Shown here piece after piece: positions 13,195-25,700 of a stretch of 64,000 bases of DNA. A model generated the notes under the pieces. The model saw only the letters and a list, made by a program, of their open reading frames with translations, ran no database searches and was not told the DNA's origin. The position numbers and the translations under genes are program-made. Origin of the DNA: Symsagittifera roscoffensis (Eukaryota; Xenacoelomorpha; Acoela; Convolutidae); contig NC_087063.1 of the NCBI RefSeq assembly GCF_963678635.1, positions 34,260,540-34,324,539 of the forward strand, written 5' to 3'. The number at the start of each line of letters is the position of its first letter. Positions within the stretch are counted from its first letter, which is position 1.

Positions 13195-13385
13195 TTTTTT
13201 TTGACAAACCGTAAGGTAGTTGTCTTAATTTGGGAAGCTCATCCCCAGACTCCGCTACTTTTCAAGACTTGCAATCACTTATGCGTCAGCTGTTTTACAT
13301 TGATCTGCTAAAAGGCCCAGTATTCAGTTTTTATGCTAAAAGATTGGTCTGCTAAAAGATCGGGCCTCAACTCTATTGCTTCTTT
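13195..13385 (+). repeat. Dispersed repeat, inverted partner of 62700-62950
   Basis: GTAAGGTAGTTGTCTTAATT, CAGTTTTTATGCTAAAAGAT and GGTCTGCTAAAAGAT correspond on the opposite strand to 62700-62950. Confidence 0.7.
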
Positions 13386-13910
13386 TCATGCGCGGACCTC
13401 GAATCCACCAACTTCGCATTTTTTTTCTCACAGTATCCACCTTCGAATACCCTAGCTCGCATTAATTAGTGCTCATTTAAAGAGCATTTGTTTCATCCGT
13501 TTTCAAATCGCAGGGTGTTTTTTTAACGCTTTTATACCTGTTTTTTCTTGCCTTCTAATGCTGCCTCTTGCCATTTTTGCTTGACTTGTCAAATTATTCC
13601 AGAGATTGTCAAATTATTCAAGAGATTATGAGGTAATAAAAAGTTGCTTACAATATTAAAAACAAGCTGATTCAAAAAAATTGTTCTAGTTAATTTTTTT
13701 CCGCACAAAACTAGTAGCGTTTATATATAAAAAGTCATCTTAGCCCGTTTTATGCAAATATGTGTTATTTCAAATGGGATACCCCTTCGAAAACTTTCGG
13801 TTATTTCACATCCGTTGAGCTTGTTCAAGAAGATACGGAGAAGAAGTGTTACAACTAGCTAAATATCAACATCAATTTAATAGCTAATGAATTTTAAACA
13901 GCAATTGATT

Positions 13911-15088
13911 TCATGCTAAATTTGCTGTGTTTAGTATATTTGAAGTGACTCCGGTTTGATTTTTTCGGCGAAAAAACCGACAACAGAATATAAATTTGAA
14001 AGCTTTGAGCGAGATATTCGACGCAGTTTCTGACATCAAAATTAAGCAGCCAAATGCCTCGACCGTGTTTTTGATAGCGATTCCGGCTGCAAAGGCTTTC
14101 TCATGGTGTTCCCAAGTTAGCTTGCCTCCCAATTTGTCTTGCTCGGATAGCTGAAGATTTGCGGTCACGTCATAAATAGGGTTAAGTTCAAGTATGCTTA
14201 ACAAAGTGATGACTGACAGTCCAATGCTGAGTTTGTTCATTAGTTTCACCTCGGAGTCCTGAGCACTTCTTAATTTGACACAAACGTGAAACATGGTGTA
14301 GCCGACGAACACAAAAGACACTAGGTACACGAATATGGACACGATATACAGTTCGTAGCCCGAGATCTTGTTGTTGATATCGCACGTGGTTCGTTCGTTT
14401 GGGTTTTCAGGGTACATAGTGGTCATCTCATATGCGAGAAACGGCGATACTTCGGTCACAATTAGCAGTGCAATTAGGTGATTGTAGATACTAGCCGAAT
14501 GAAATTGAGAGTAGAAAGTGAAGTGGAATACGCGCACGCAGCAGTCGAGAGTGAGCGGGACCACTTTGAGACAGGACACAGTAGATGCGGTTGACAGGAA
14601 CATGACTTGATATTTGCAGCCTAGCACTAGTTTGTTGTTTTGCCATGGCATCACCACTATCATGGTCACTGCGCTGCTTATGGCCCCTACAATACAAAAC
14701 CGTGTTTCTTTTCGAAAAAAGCAGAAAGTCACGCTATGTGAAACTGATAGTTCAGGGCGAAATGGCAGATCTTTTTATGGCCTTGGAAAATCTAATTTGA
14801 AAAGTTAATATTTCGCTTTGTGGTCAAAATGGATATGAATTTGGCAGACAAAATTAGAGCAAAAAGTTTCAATTATATTCAATCAATCTACTAGCTTTTT
14901 TAAATTGATCGGGTAAAACTTTTTCTGCGGAAATTAGTTTGCGAAACCTTATTATTAGAAAAATGTTGAATGATATCAAATTTTTTGAAAATATTGAATG
15001 GCCAATTTTTACAAAACGAAAAAAAAGTTGGTACCAAGTAAGAAGTAGACAATGATGCTGTTCCAGAAACTTGTGTATTTGAACTCAT
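13911..15088 (-). CDS. GPCR-like receptor, tandem copy 1, 5'-truncated
   Basis: Exon 2 at 14743-13911, truncated exon 1 at 15088-15013. Same translation as copies 2 and 3. The one base difference I noticed, T at 14971 against C at 16595 and 18219, lies in the proposed intron. Six hydrophobic segments and the two extracellular Cys are intact. The missing first exon piece is the same as in copy 2. Confidence 0.5.
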
Positions 15089-15534
15089 ATAGCCTCTAAT
15101 TTAAAGAGCATTTGTTTCATCCGTTTTCAAATCGCAGGGTGTTTTTTTAACGCTTTTATACCTGTTTTTTCTTGCCTTCTAATGCTGCCTCTTGCCATTT
15201 TTGCTTGACTTGTCAAATTATTCCAGAGATTGTCAAATTATTCAAGAGATTATGAGGTAATAAAAAGTTGCTTACAATATTAAAAACAAGCTGATTCAAA
15301 AAAATTGTTCTAGTTAATTTTTTTCCGCACAAAACTAGTAGCGTTTATATATAAAAAGTCATCTTAGCCCGTTTTATGCAAATATGTGTTATTTCAAATG
15401 GGATACCCCTTCGAAAACTTTCGGTTATTTCACATCCGTTGAGCTTGTTCAAGAAGATACGGAGAAGAAGTGTTACAACTAGCTAAATATCAACATCAAT
15501 TTAATAGCTAATGAATTTTAAACAGCAATTGATT

Positions 15535-16712
15535 TCATGCTAAATTTGCTGTGTTTAGTATATTTGAAGTGACTCCGGTTTGATTTTTTCGGCGAAAAAA
15601 CCGACAACAGAATATAAATTTGAAAGCTTTGAGCGAGATATTCGACGCAGTTTCTGACATCAAAATTAAGCAGCCAAATGCCTCGACCGTGTTTTTGATA
15701 GCGATTCCGGCTGCAAAGGCTTTCTCATGGTGTTCCCAAGTTAGCTTGCCTCCCAATTTGTCTTGCTCGGATAGCTGAAGATTTGCGGTCACGTCATAAA
15801 TAGGGTTAAGTTCAAGTATGCTTAACAAAGTGATGACTGACAGTCCAATGCTGAGTTTGTTCATTAGTTTCACCTCGGAGTCCTGAGCACTTCTTAATTT
15901 GACACAAACGTGAAACATGGTGTAGCCGACGAACACAAAAGACACTAGGTACACGAATATGGACACGATATACAGTTCGTAGCCCGAGATCTTGTTGTTG
16001 ATATCGCACGTGGTTCGTTCGTTTGGGTTTTCAGGGTACATAGTGGTCATCTCATATGCGAGAAACGGCGATACTTCGGTCACAATTAGCAGTGCAATTA
16101 GGTGATTGTAGATACTAGCCGAATGAAATTGAGAGTAGAAAGTGAAGTGGAATACGCGCACGCAGCAGTCGAGAGTGAGCGGGACCACTTTGAGACAGGA
16201 CACAGTAGATGCGGTTGACAGGAACATGACTTGATATTTGCAGCCTAGCACTAGTTTGTTGTTTTGCCATGGCATCACCACTATCATGGTCACTGCGCTG
16301 CTTATGGCCCCTACAATACAAAACCGTGTTTCTTTTCGAAAAAAGCAGAAAGTCACGCTATGTGAAACTGATAGTTCAGGGCGAAATGGCAGATCTTTTT
16401 ATGGCCTTGGAAAATCTAATTTGAAAAGTTAATATTTCGCTTTGTGGTCAAAATGGATATGAATTTGGCAGACAAAATTAGAGCAAAAAGTTTCAATTAT
16501 ATTCAATCAATCTACTAGCTTTTTTAAATTGATCGGGTAAAACTTTTTCTGCGGAAATTAGTTTGCGAAACCTTATTATTAGAAAAATGTTGAACGATAT
16601 CAAATTTTTTGAAAATATTGAATGGCCAATTTTTACAAAACGAAAAAAAAGTTGGTACCAAGTAAGAAGTAGACAATGATGCTGTTCCAGAAACTTGTGT
16701 ATTTGAACTCAT
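15535..16712 (-). CDS. GPCR-like receptor, tandem copy 2, 5'-truncated
   Basis: Exon 2 at 16367-15535 encodes the same 273-codon frame as the complete copy. The repeat boundary cuts exon 1, so the signal-peptide part is missing. The first in-frame ATG is at 16712 (the Met of YMSSN). With the same splice (exon 1 ending 16637) this would give 302 aa without a signal peptide. Identical coding sequence with no promoter of its own suggests either an unexpressed copy or downstream exons of a transcript starting in copy 3. Confidence 0.5.
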
Positions 16713-17158
16713 ATAGCCTCTAATTTAAAGAGCATTTGTTTCATCCGTTTTCAAATCGCAGGGTGTTTTTTTAACGCTTTTATACCTGTTTTTTCTTGCC
16801 TTCTAATGCTGCCTCTTGCCATTTTTGCTTGACTTGTCAAATTATTCCAGAGATTGTCAAATTATTCAAGAGATTATGAGGTAATAAAAAGTTGCTTACA
16901 ATATTAAAAACAAGCTGATTCAAAAAAATTGTTCTAGTTAATTTTTTTCCGCACAAAACTAGTAGCGTTTATATATAAAAAGTCATCTTAGCCCGTTTTA
17001 TGCAAATATGTGTTATTTCAAATGGGATACCCCTTCGAAAACTTTCGGTTATTTCACATCCGTTGAGCTTGTTCAAGAAGATACGGAGAAGAAGTGTTAC
17101 AACTAGCTAAATATCAACATCAATTTAATAGCTAATGAATTTTAAACAGCAATTGATT

Positions 17159-18399
17159 TCATGCTAAATTTGCTGTGTTTAGTATATTTGAAGTGACTCC
17201 GGTTTGATTTTTTCGGCGAAAAAACCGACAACAGAATATAAATTTGAAAGCTTTGAGCGAGATATTCGACGCAGTTTCTGACATCAAAATTAAGCAGCCA
17301 AATGCCTCGACCGTGTTTTTGATAGCGATTCCGGCTGCAAAGGCTTTCTCATGGTGTTCCCAAGTTAGCTTGCCTCCCAATTTGTCTTGCTCGGATAGCT
17401 GAAGATTTGCGGTCACGTCATAAATAGGGTTAAGTTCAAGTATGCTTAACAAAGTGATGACTGACAGTCCAATGCTGAGTTTGTTCATTAGTTTCACCTC
17501 GGAGTCCTGAGCACTTCTTAATTTGACACAAACGTGAAACATGGTGTAGCCGACGAACACAAAAGACACTAGGTACACGAATATGGACACGATATACAGT
17601 TCGTAGCCCGAGATCTTGTTGTTGATATCGCACGTGGTTCGTTCGTTTGGGTTTTCAGGGTACATAGTGGTCATCTCATATGCGAGAAACGGCGATACTT
17701 CGGTCACAATTAGCAGTGCAATTAGGTGATTGTAGATACTAGCCGAATGAAATTGAGAGTAGAAAGTGAAGTGGAATACGCGCACGCAGCAGTCGAGAGT
17801 GAGCGGGACCACTTTGAGACAGGACACAGTAGATGCGGTTGACAGGAACATGACTTGATATTTGCAGCCTAGCACTAGTTTGTTGTTTTGCCATGGCATC
17901 ACCACTATCATGGTCACTGCGCTGCTTATGGCCCCTACAATACAAAACCGTGTTTCTTTTCGAAAAAAGCAGAAAGTCACGCTATGTGAAACTGATAGTT
18001 CAGGGCGAAATGGCAGATCTTTTTATGGCCTTGGAAAATCTAATTTGAAAAGTTAATATTTCGCTTTGTGGTCAAAATGGATATGAATTTGGCAGACAAA
18101 ATTAGAGCAAAAAGTTTCAATTATATTCAATCAATCTACTAGCTTTTTTAAATTGATCGGGTAAAACTTTTTCTGCGGAAATTAGTTTGCGAAACCTTAT
18201 TATTAGAAAAATGTTGAACGATATCAAATTTTTTGAAAATATTGAATGGCCAATTTTTACAAAACGAAAAAAAAGTTGGTACCAAGTAAGAAGTAGACAA
18301 TGATGCTGTTCCAGAAACTTGTGTATTTGAACTCATATAGCCTCCGTCTGCGTCGCAGGTCGACCAGGAATAGTGAGAGAAATAAAATAGAAGCAACAT
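17159..18399 (-). CDS. GPCR-like seven-transmembrane receptor, complete copy (copy 3)
   Basis: Proposed two-exon gene: exon 1 18399-18261, exon 2 17991-17159, joined GT-AG in phase 1, giving 323 aa. Exon 1 starts at ATG 18399 with a hydrophobic signal-like MLLLFYFSHYSWSTC and a short Ser/Thr-rich N-terminus, then the first half of TM1. The splice completes TM1, followed by the basic loop RKETRF. Exon 2 gives six more hydrophobic segments, a Cys before TM3 (LGCKYQ) and a Cys in the second extracellular loop (TTCDIN), the disulfide pair typical of class A receptors. DRY and NPxxY are not recognisable: LDCCVRVF stands after TM3 and MSETASN after TM7. The length fits class A. The ligand is unknown. 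The donor (TTTT|GTAAAA) is weak, so the exon 1 join is inference; the 273-codon exon 2 frame is solid. Confidence 0.65.
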
Positions 18400-19526
18400 G
18401 TAGAAAATAAGTGACCCAGTCAAAAATAGTCACCATTGTATCGATCGATTTAATCGGCTGAAAGAGTGTTTAATTCTATCTCATAAAAACGGAGAATTTC
18501 GAAGATAATTTTACCGGCTGAAAATTAGAGCTACTAGTTTTGTAAGGTATTTGCAGAAAAGGAAGAAGGCTTTGCCTGGGCAAATATGAGGTTTTTGACC
18601 AATAAGAAATTGGCTGTTCAATTTATTTTTCTTTTTTTTTCAAAAGCAAGTATTTGATAGACTCCTATGTTTTCTTTTTAACTAGGAAATCAGCTTCAAT
18701 TAATTTCAAAAAATGAAGGATTATCTAGCGAAAAGAAGGAAGCCACCAAAGTCTAAGCCTCATTTTCTATGGAACGCAAATCAAACAATAAATACGAGGG
18801 TCAATTAATTTAGAAAAAAAATCTTTTTTCAGGAGACATTTTGTCCAATTAACCGGAAATAACAATTGAACGACAGTTAATACCGCCCTAAGGACTAAAC
18901 ATTTTGTGTTACTCTGATACGACCAATAAAAAGAAAGCGTTCAATGACGAGCCTAAATTTTTAATCTAGTTTTTCTTCTTAATCAACTTCCTCATTTAAC
19001 TGAAAAGATGAAACCCTACTGCCCTTGTAGTGACGTCAAATGATGATCCATTAAGAACTGTTCCAATTGTTACTAAGTATCGCTCTGAAACTTACACTTG
19101 TTGAAGCATGCATGTAAATCGTATTTATCTGACTGATAAATGTTGACTGGCCTCTAAATGCAGTCATAACTAGTATGGACAATGGTGGGAACTGAACTTC
19201 CATTGGTTTGATCGAAACGTAGCGTAGCTTGGCGTTAGATCCTGCCTAATGTCCGTAGAGGTGGTTAAGTATATTTCGAATTTTTGAAACATGCAATTTC
19301 TACCCTACTATAATGGGCGATAAAGTGTAACCAAATATTATTCAAGAAAGATTTTTGTTTCAGACTAGTGAATGCTCTTTAGATTACCTGTGACTGTTGG
19401 AAAAATCAAAAAGTAGATTAAAAGAAACAGAGTTGATAGCTCACCTAAATTCACAACGAGAGGGCAATTGCCGATTCACAAAATTTAATATTCGGTAGTT
19501 TCGTAAAATTTGACTGCGTCTGAGCC
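18400..19526. promoter_or_regulatory. Divergent intergenic region between the GPCR-like gene and mitofusin
   Basis: The two genes point away from each other across about 1.1 kb, which must hold both start regions. A perfect CRE octamer TGACGTCA lies at 19031-19038, about 490 bp before the mitofusin ATG. The same octamer also occurs in mitofusin exon 2, so one match is weak evidence. No clear TATA box or CpG island was seen. Confidence 0.35.
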
Positions 19527-19731
19527 ATGAACGGTGGGCATCCATACGGAGACGTGCACTCTAACGGCGATTCGGCGAAGGTTATGTATAATGGCTCATA
19601 TCTTCATCAACAGGTGCCGAACTTATCAAATGGAGACGTGCTGTCCAAGTTCGAGCTGGCTAAAAAGGAGATGTTGCAACAGTTCGTCCAGCTGCAGAAA
19701 ACGACAAAAGCTCTGTCTACTGCTTTCTCAG
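19527..19731 (+). CDS. Mfn: Mitofusin exon 1 (N-terminus)
   Basis: It starts at ATG 19527, in context gagccATGa, and ends at a GT donor (TCA G|GTTTGT), phase 1. It encodes a hydrophilic, Asn/Gly-rich N-terminal tail, then an amphipathic stretch beginning near FELAKKEM that fits the first helical-bundle segment of mitofusins. Confidence 0.9.
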
Positions 19732-22700
19732 GTTTGTTCCAACAATTTCTGAGATGTCATTTTTTAAAGTTACGCTCAAATAGGCGCAGATTTAACGTGA
19801 AAAATACTGTTCAAGGCAATATGGGATCTAATAAAAATTGGGCTAATCGTTTAAAGTGATTTGGAGACGTGATCTTTTTGGATATTCTTTATCTTCATGT
19901 AGCATTTACTTTCATCTCTAAATCGAACTTGACGCAATGTAAAAGGAGAACAATTAAAAAATGTTTCTTATCAGATTTTTCAAGTACTGCCGGCAAAATT
20001 GAGCTGGATTTGGACGTGAAGCCAGTGGATAATGCAGTCAGCCAAATTGACCATATAAATGACGTCATTGCTCGTGACCAGATGAAAGTAGTCTTCTTCG
20101 GCAGGTAGCATTTTATCTTTATCCTGATTTCAAAAACATAAGTTTTGGATGTAATCTCATGATCATTGTATAAAACAGCGTAGTGTGATTTTACCGATTA
20201 ACTTTTTTCCAACCGAACTTGCAAATAAAGTTGCTCATTTAGTGACCTTTCTGCTGTATAGCATTGGCAATTTAATACCATCTGTTTTTATTGGTGGCTA
20301 GTGTTTGTCTCTTTTCAAGCGACCATTGAGCAGATGCGAGAACGTGCAGCTTTTAATCTCCAGTTTGTCGGCTCGAATCCGGAACGGCAGAAATTTTGTG
20401 CTTCAAGGCTTATTTTTACCTTATTTTTTTAAACCTTAAAACACTTATTATCAAATGAAAAGTTTCATTTGTTCAAGTACCTGTCACAATTTTCTTTGGG
20501 GTGTTGACTGATAAATACGAAAATAATTTAAGTCACTAACAGGTATTTCATTAAACACGTCAGTTCAAAGCTTGTCTCCCTACACAAGTTCAAAGTTTTT
20601 CTACGAGATCTTTCCAAAGGTTGCCTGCCACCGGGCAATCTTCTGCAGTAAAAAAAAATTATTTTTAAACTTGATATTTACTCTTCTATCATTGAGATTA
20701 ATTGTATCATTTCGTATCTTATAACTTAAGCTTTCCTTGTCAAAGAGGTCCGTGACTTGTGTGGTAGAATGAGCTCTCTTTTTTCCGACCTGAGTTGCAA
20801 ATATAAGTCGCAAATATTTGATCAATAACCAGCTATTAATTACAGCCAATGCTAACGATATTAACACATACTATTATATTACAAATAGCACTTTAGCTTC
20901 AAGGTATCATGGATCTGTAGCGTAGAGGTAGGGAAAGGAACCCGAAACAAAATAAGAGGGTTCGAACCTGGGCAGGGTCGGATCTTTTTAATGAACTTTT
21001 TCGTATACTAGTTAAAATGCGTCCGCTCTATAAATTGAGGCGTGCTAGTTGGTAAATTTCTTTTTTTTTTTCAAATTGACTGGTACTGCTAATGCGTCAT
21101 AATTGGCTTGCTTCATTCAGCAATTATATAGGTTCATAATTGGCGTGCGTCACTGAAGAAATTTCGTTGACTCAAAGTTTGCTCATTTAGTGTTTCCCAG
21201 TAGCGTTGCCTGTCATATTTTTGCTTGTGTATGCGAAGTGCAACTTCGCCTCTGTGTAAAAAATAATATTCTATATATTGCACGTGGTATTGTTCAACGG
21301 CCGTTAATAGAAAATTTTTTCAGGTCATATCAATATCTTTGCTGTGGTGACAAAAATGACATATTAGATTTTTTCTTAGTTTTTTTGATAGCATGCTTGG
21401 CATTGAGATTGGCGTGTAGTTTTCTGTCATTTCAGATCATCATTTTTTTATATTGGCCCTTGATAGTTTTTTTCATCTAATGAGGCGAATTGTTTTTTAA
21501 GGTACTCATTAAAAAGTAGTTAGCTCTAATGGTTTCTTTTGATTGAATGCCTGTTTACGCTTGCGATTAGCAAGCGACATCAGATCGGAATACATACTTT
21601 TTTCTTCTTACCTACTTGTTTATTAGATTCAGTTAGTTTTTTGGTTCATAATGGGTTTCAATTTCTTAGCGTCTCCGCAACACTTAGTCTAGAAGTAACG
21701 AATACGCCTTGGACGGTAAAGGTCCCGGGATTGAATCTGACCATGACCTGTTTTTTTTAACGGAAACGATTCCGGTTCAAAAAAAAAATTGGCTTATTAG
21801 TGGTCTGCTTATGTTTTGTCGGCTTAGTGCGGTTTTTTATGTGGCATTGCAATTGACGCGAAGCTCCGCTTTACCTCTGTTTCCAATATTGTATTGTCTA
21901 TAAGTTTTCGCTACCATCTTTCAGTGCCCACGCTGGAATGTCAGACGGACCTGGTGGCTTTTTGCAATAAGTTTAAGAAGTCATTTGATTGTTGTTTTTT
22001 GGTTTAGTAAACTTATTTTGCATTGGCTTAAGGATAAAAAATTATTATTTTAATTTTGATTAAATAAGGTTGGTTGGTGGTATAAAAATTTGTAATGTTC
22101 GAACTTTTTAATGGCTCAGAAAATTTTTTGAGAACGACTTCTTTTGGCATTTTTTGTTTACGTATCAGTTGACGTCTAACCATCTAACCAGGCATTGTCG
22201 GCTTAGTGAACGCTGGTAAAATACTTGAAGCGTGTTTAAAGCTAGTGTTGTGTTTCTCGTCTTTTGTTTTTGAAATTGATTTTTTTTCCAGTTTTTGAAT
22301 CTCACTGTCTATTTGGTAATTTGAAATGCTACGATCTCGCTGAATCGCAAGTGATGCGAAGCTCCACTTCGCCTCTGTAGAATAAATTTTGTCCGTCAGT
22401 GTAGGCTGTATAAATGAAATTATCCTGCTAGCTGAACCATTTAGTTTGCTCCCCAGGGGACAAAATCAGGCAGCAAACCCAACCAAACCTTGCTTGACAA
22501 TTTTTCATTCCGCTTATTTGCTTTAAATTGTTCCCTTATGCTGGTTTAAAATGTCAGTTTTTTCATTTAATTTTTAGCGTCTTTTTACTTGTTCGACTGT
22601 TTGTTTTTTTTTGTGCTGTCAGACATTGAGGATGCATGTAAGGTTCAAAATTTACATCTATTTTTTGGGGTGATTAGTGTAAAACACGTAAATCCATCAT

Positions 22701-25700
22701 GTTGTTTAGGCTGATTGAACTTCGGAATTTGTAGTAAGGATCATTCTGGCAGATGCGAAGATCCCAAGTTTCTTTTTTATATGTCAAAATTTTCCTTACA
22801 AATTGCAACAAACAGTAATAAAGTGGGTAGTAAGTGACCTCTAATTGCACAGTGCTTGATACTTGATGTCTTGGTAAAGCTGAACTTATTTCGCTGCCGT
22901 CTCAAGTTCGTATTAGATTCCGTAATCTAGGAAATTAGCATTAAATCCCCTATTGAAATTGAAAAATGAGCAATCATTGTCAAATTTTGCCACAGAAAGC
23001 TTGAAACGGTGTTGACTCTTCTCTTAACGGTTCTCTTAGAGAAATAAAAGTGTTCGTCATCTCAAATACAGGAAAAATCCTAGAGTTAAGCTTTGCTTGA
23101 GATAAGAAATAAATATCAGACCCGTACATGGTATTACCTTGATTAGCTTACCTGAAAATGTTTGAAAAAATTGAAGCAGTTCATTTCCTGAACTTAGTCA
23201 TGTCTGACCACGAGCTATTCGTAGATAGGTTTGAAAAAGCGGAATGGCGTGCCTTTTACAAGCTATTTGATTATTACGGTGTGTTTTTATAATCAGTTTT
23301 TTTCTTGGTGGTCAAAGCAATTTCATGCAACCCTTTCCTATTAGGACATATAGCTTGTAAAAGATACCGTGTAAAAGGTAAGCGAGTAGCTCTTGGATTT
23401 TATTTCAAATGTTTGAAGATAGACATGTCGAAAGAGTAATTTTTAGAAAGTTATAGGTTCACTTACACAAACACACTAATAACTTTTCAATGCTCTGTTT
23501 GAATAACGAGCTTTGCCCGCTGAATTGTACAGTGCTGATTTCATTTATCTGAACAAAGCAAACAAAAGTTGAAAATTCAAATGCGTTTTTCTCAAATTGG
23601 ATCAAGATTGGACAAAAAAAAGAAGGGAACCAAAATTGGTCAGAACTTCAACAGAAATATTATGGTATAACAAACAACTTGCCAGCAGCTGGAATCGCTC
23701 TATAACACTACGCTCTCTATTTAATCAATTAGCGTGCCTCAATATGATTCAAATAGATTTTGTTTTGCGAAATTTTTAATCAATATTTAATCCCAAAAAT
23801 GGGTCATTTTGGCTTTTTCTAAGTTAATCAAGAATTACGCTAAAACGACCAAGTTGATTGAGAAGAAAATTTTATCGAAAGGAGTCCTTGAAGATCCATT
23901 AATTGGTTCTTGCTTCGGGAAGTAGATATTTATTGCCAAAAAAAACGAAATCTTTAAAGAAGACTGCTCGTATGTCAGGGCAAAGCCTTGAATGTTCCGA
24001 CTATGCCCCTTTATCTCTATTGAATAGTTTTTGGGAAAAGAAAATACTGCAAATCTATAAATTTTGGACAGTATATCAAAGTGTGAAAGTTTGAGTCGAA
24101 CGAAATTAATATGATCGGTTAGCTATAGCCTCATCTCAATTTGGAACGATTTTGTTGTGCGGGATAATTTGCCAGGCATAAATAATTCGCGTTACGCTTT
24201 CAACATTATGAATAAAATGTTCCAATCGCACATAAATTGCTCCAGAGCATTTTCATTCTTCCAGAACTTTGAAAAAATGATCGGAGGTAAAATATCTTTT
24301 TACGTTTGATTTCAGAGAGTCGATATCTTCTGCGAGATAAAAAAAATTTGTTGTTAAAAACTGTTATTTCGATCGCCGAAAATTGGCAGAATAAAAAAAC
24401 CCTCCATTTTTTCATATTTTTTAAGTTTCAATTGACCACCGTGCTGTTGTCTTGTTTCCTTCGCCTGTCCTTTGCAGCTGAGCAAAACTGCAGAAAGCTT
24501 AAAACTGGCAGTTTTGAAAATCGTCGTAAGCTGTGTTATTATCACTGATATCCACGAGTTCCGAGAACTCCAACTTTTCTTGAAATGAGTATAGAAAAGA
24601 ATAAGAAACCGCAAAGTGATGTCGTTTTATATTTTTGCAATTGACCAATTTCAAGTTATTATAATCTCAAGGTAACACTCAATATCAAGCACGTTTGTTG
24701 ATTTTTGCGTGTATTGCAGGTGATGCAATTTTCAATAGAAGACTTAATAGTTTTGGTCAAAATTAGGGTTGGCACGTTTTAAAACATTGTTATTCTCAAA
24801 ACCGCTGTTAAACTTTTTTTAAAAACAATTTTAAAACACGGTCGTTTTGCTCTGTTTTTAAACATCAGGACTGTAACATTTTTAAACAAGTCACCCGTTG
24901 TAAAATTGTTTTTTTTTTCAGCCGAAAGATGTAAGGTTTGCAGCTATTGTTTTGCATCCGATTTTTGGGGATCAATTTTAACCCAATCTGCAATGAAGAA
25001 AGCCATAGTGTGGGTTTTTACCCTTGTGATACAAGGGAATTGCAATCGGGTACTAGAATTTTTTCCCGTAAATAACTTAAGGCACAGGACTCTCTTCTCA
25101 TCGGGACTCATTTCCTGAAAGCCTCTGTTAGAAACAGATTTACCGCTAAAAATTTATTTTTTCTGCAAGTTAGCATTTCAAATATTTGTTCTATACGGAA
25201 TTTATCTTTTTATGTTGATTATAATTTTACCACTAGATTTATTAAATTTTCATTTTTTTGTTTTTTTTTCGGCTAGCTAGGTTTCGGCGTTTCTTATATC
25301 GGCTTAGTGACCTCATATGGTTTCATTTGACCCGCGAGTAAAGTTTGTGTGTGTTGAGGGTGAGCGGAACTTAATAATTTTTTCGGCTCTGAGGATTTCA
25401 GCTATTTTTCGACTCTATTACCGCTTGATTAATTTTCTTTCGATGCTTATCTTCTATTGTCTTAGCACGTTTGTTTTTGTTTCAAAACTAGAATAATTCA
25501 ATCCGATAGATTAGTTTTTTCGACATTTTCCAATTATGGATTTTGATTTTTAACAAAATTTTCATTGAAGCATCAGTGTTTTGATTTATCCACCTATTTT
25601 CGCACTTAGGGGTGGTTCCATTTGACTTATTTTTTCTGCCGTAATCTGGGTCTTTATTTCAATCTTCGACCCTAAGCTGTGTTTAGCGGATGAAAACTTC

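Larger units (their letters stand above)
13475..18346. repeat. Three tandem copies of a 1,624-bp unit
   Basis: Unit starts at 13475, 15099 and 16723 (ATTTAAAGAGCATTTG), exactly 1,624 bp apart. Left of the first unit the sequence is unrelated; right of the third it diverges after AGCCTC near 18346. The copies look essentially identical, so the event is very recent or is an assembly artefact. Confidence 0.97.

Noticed and set aside
14188-14697. 65-, 68- and 64-codon frames inside each receptor copy
   Set aside because: They overlap the 273-codon receptor exon in other frames and repeat only because the unit is triplicated.
13475-18346. CRISPR array or bacterial repeat system
   Set aside because: The repeat is 1.6 kb with a spliced receptor gene; the window is clearly animal DNA and no short direct repeats with unique spacers were seen.
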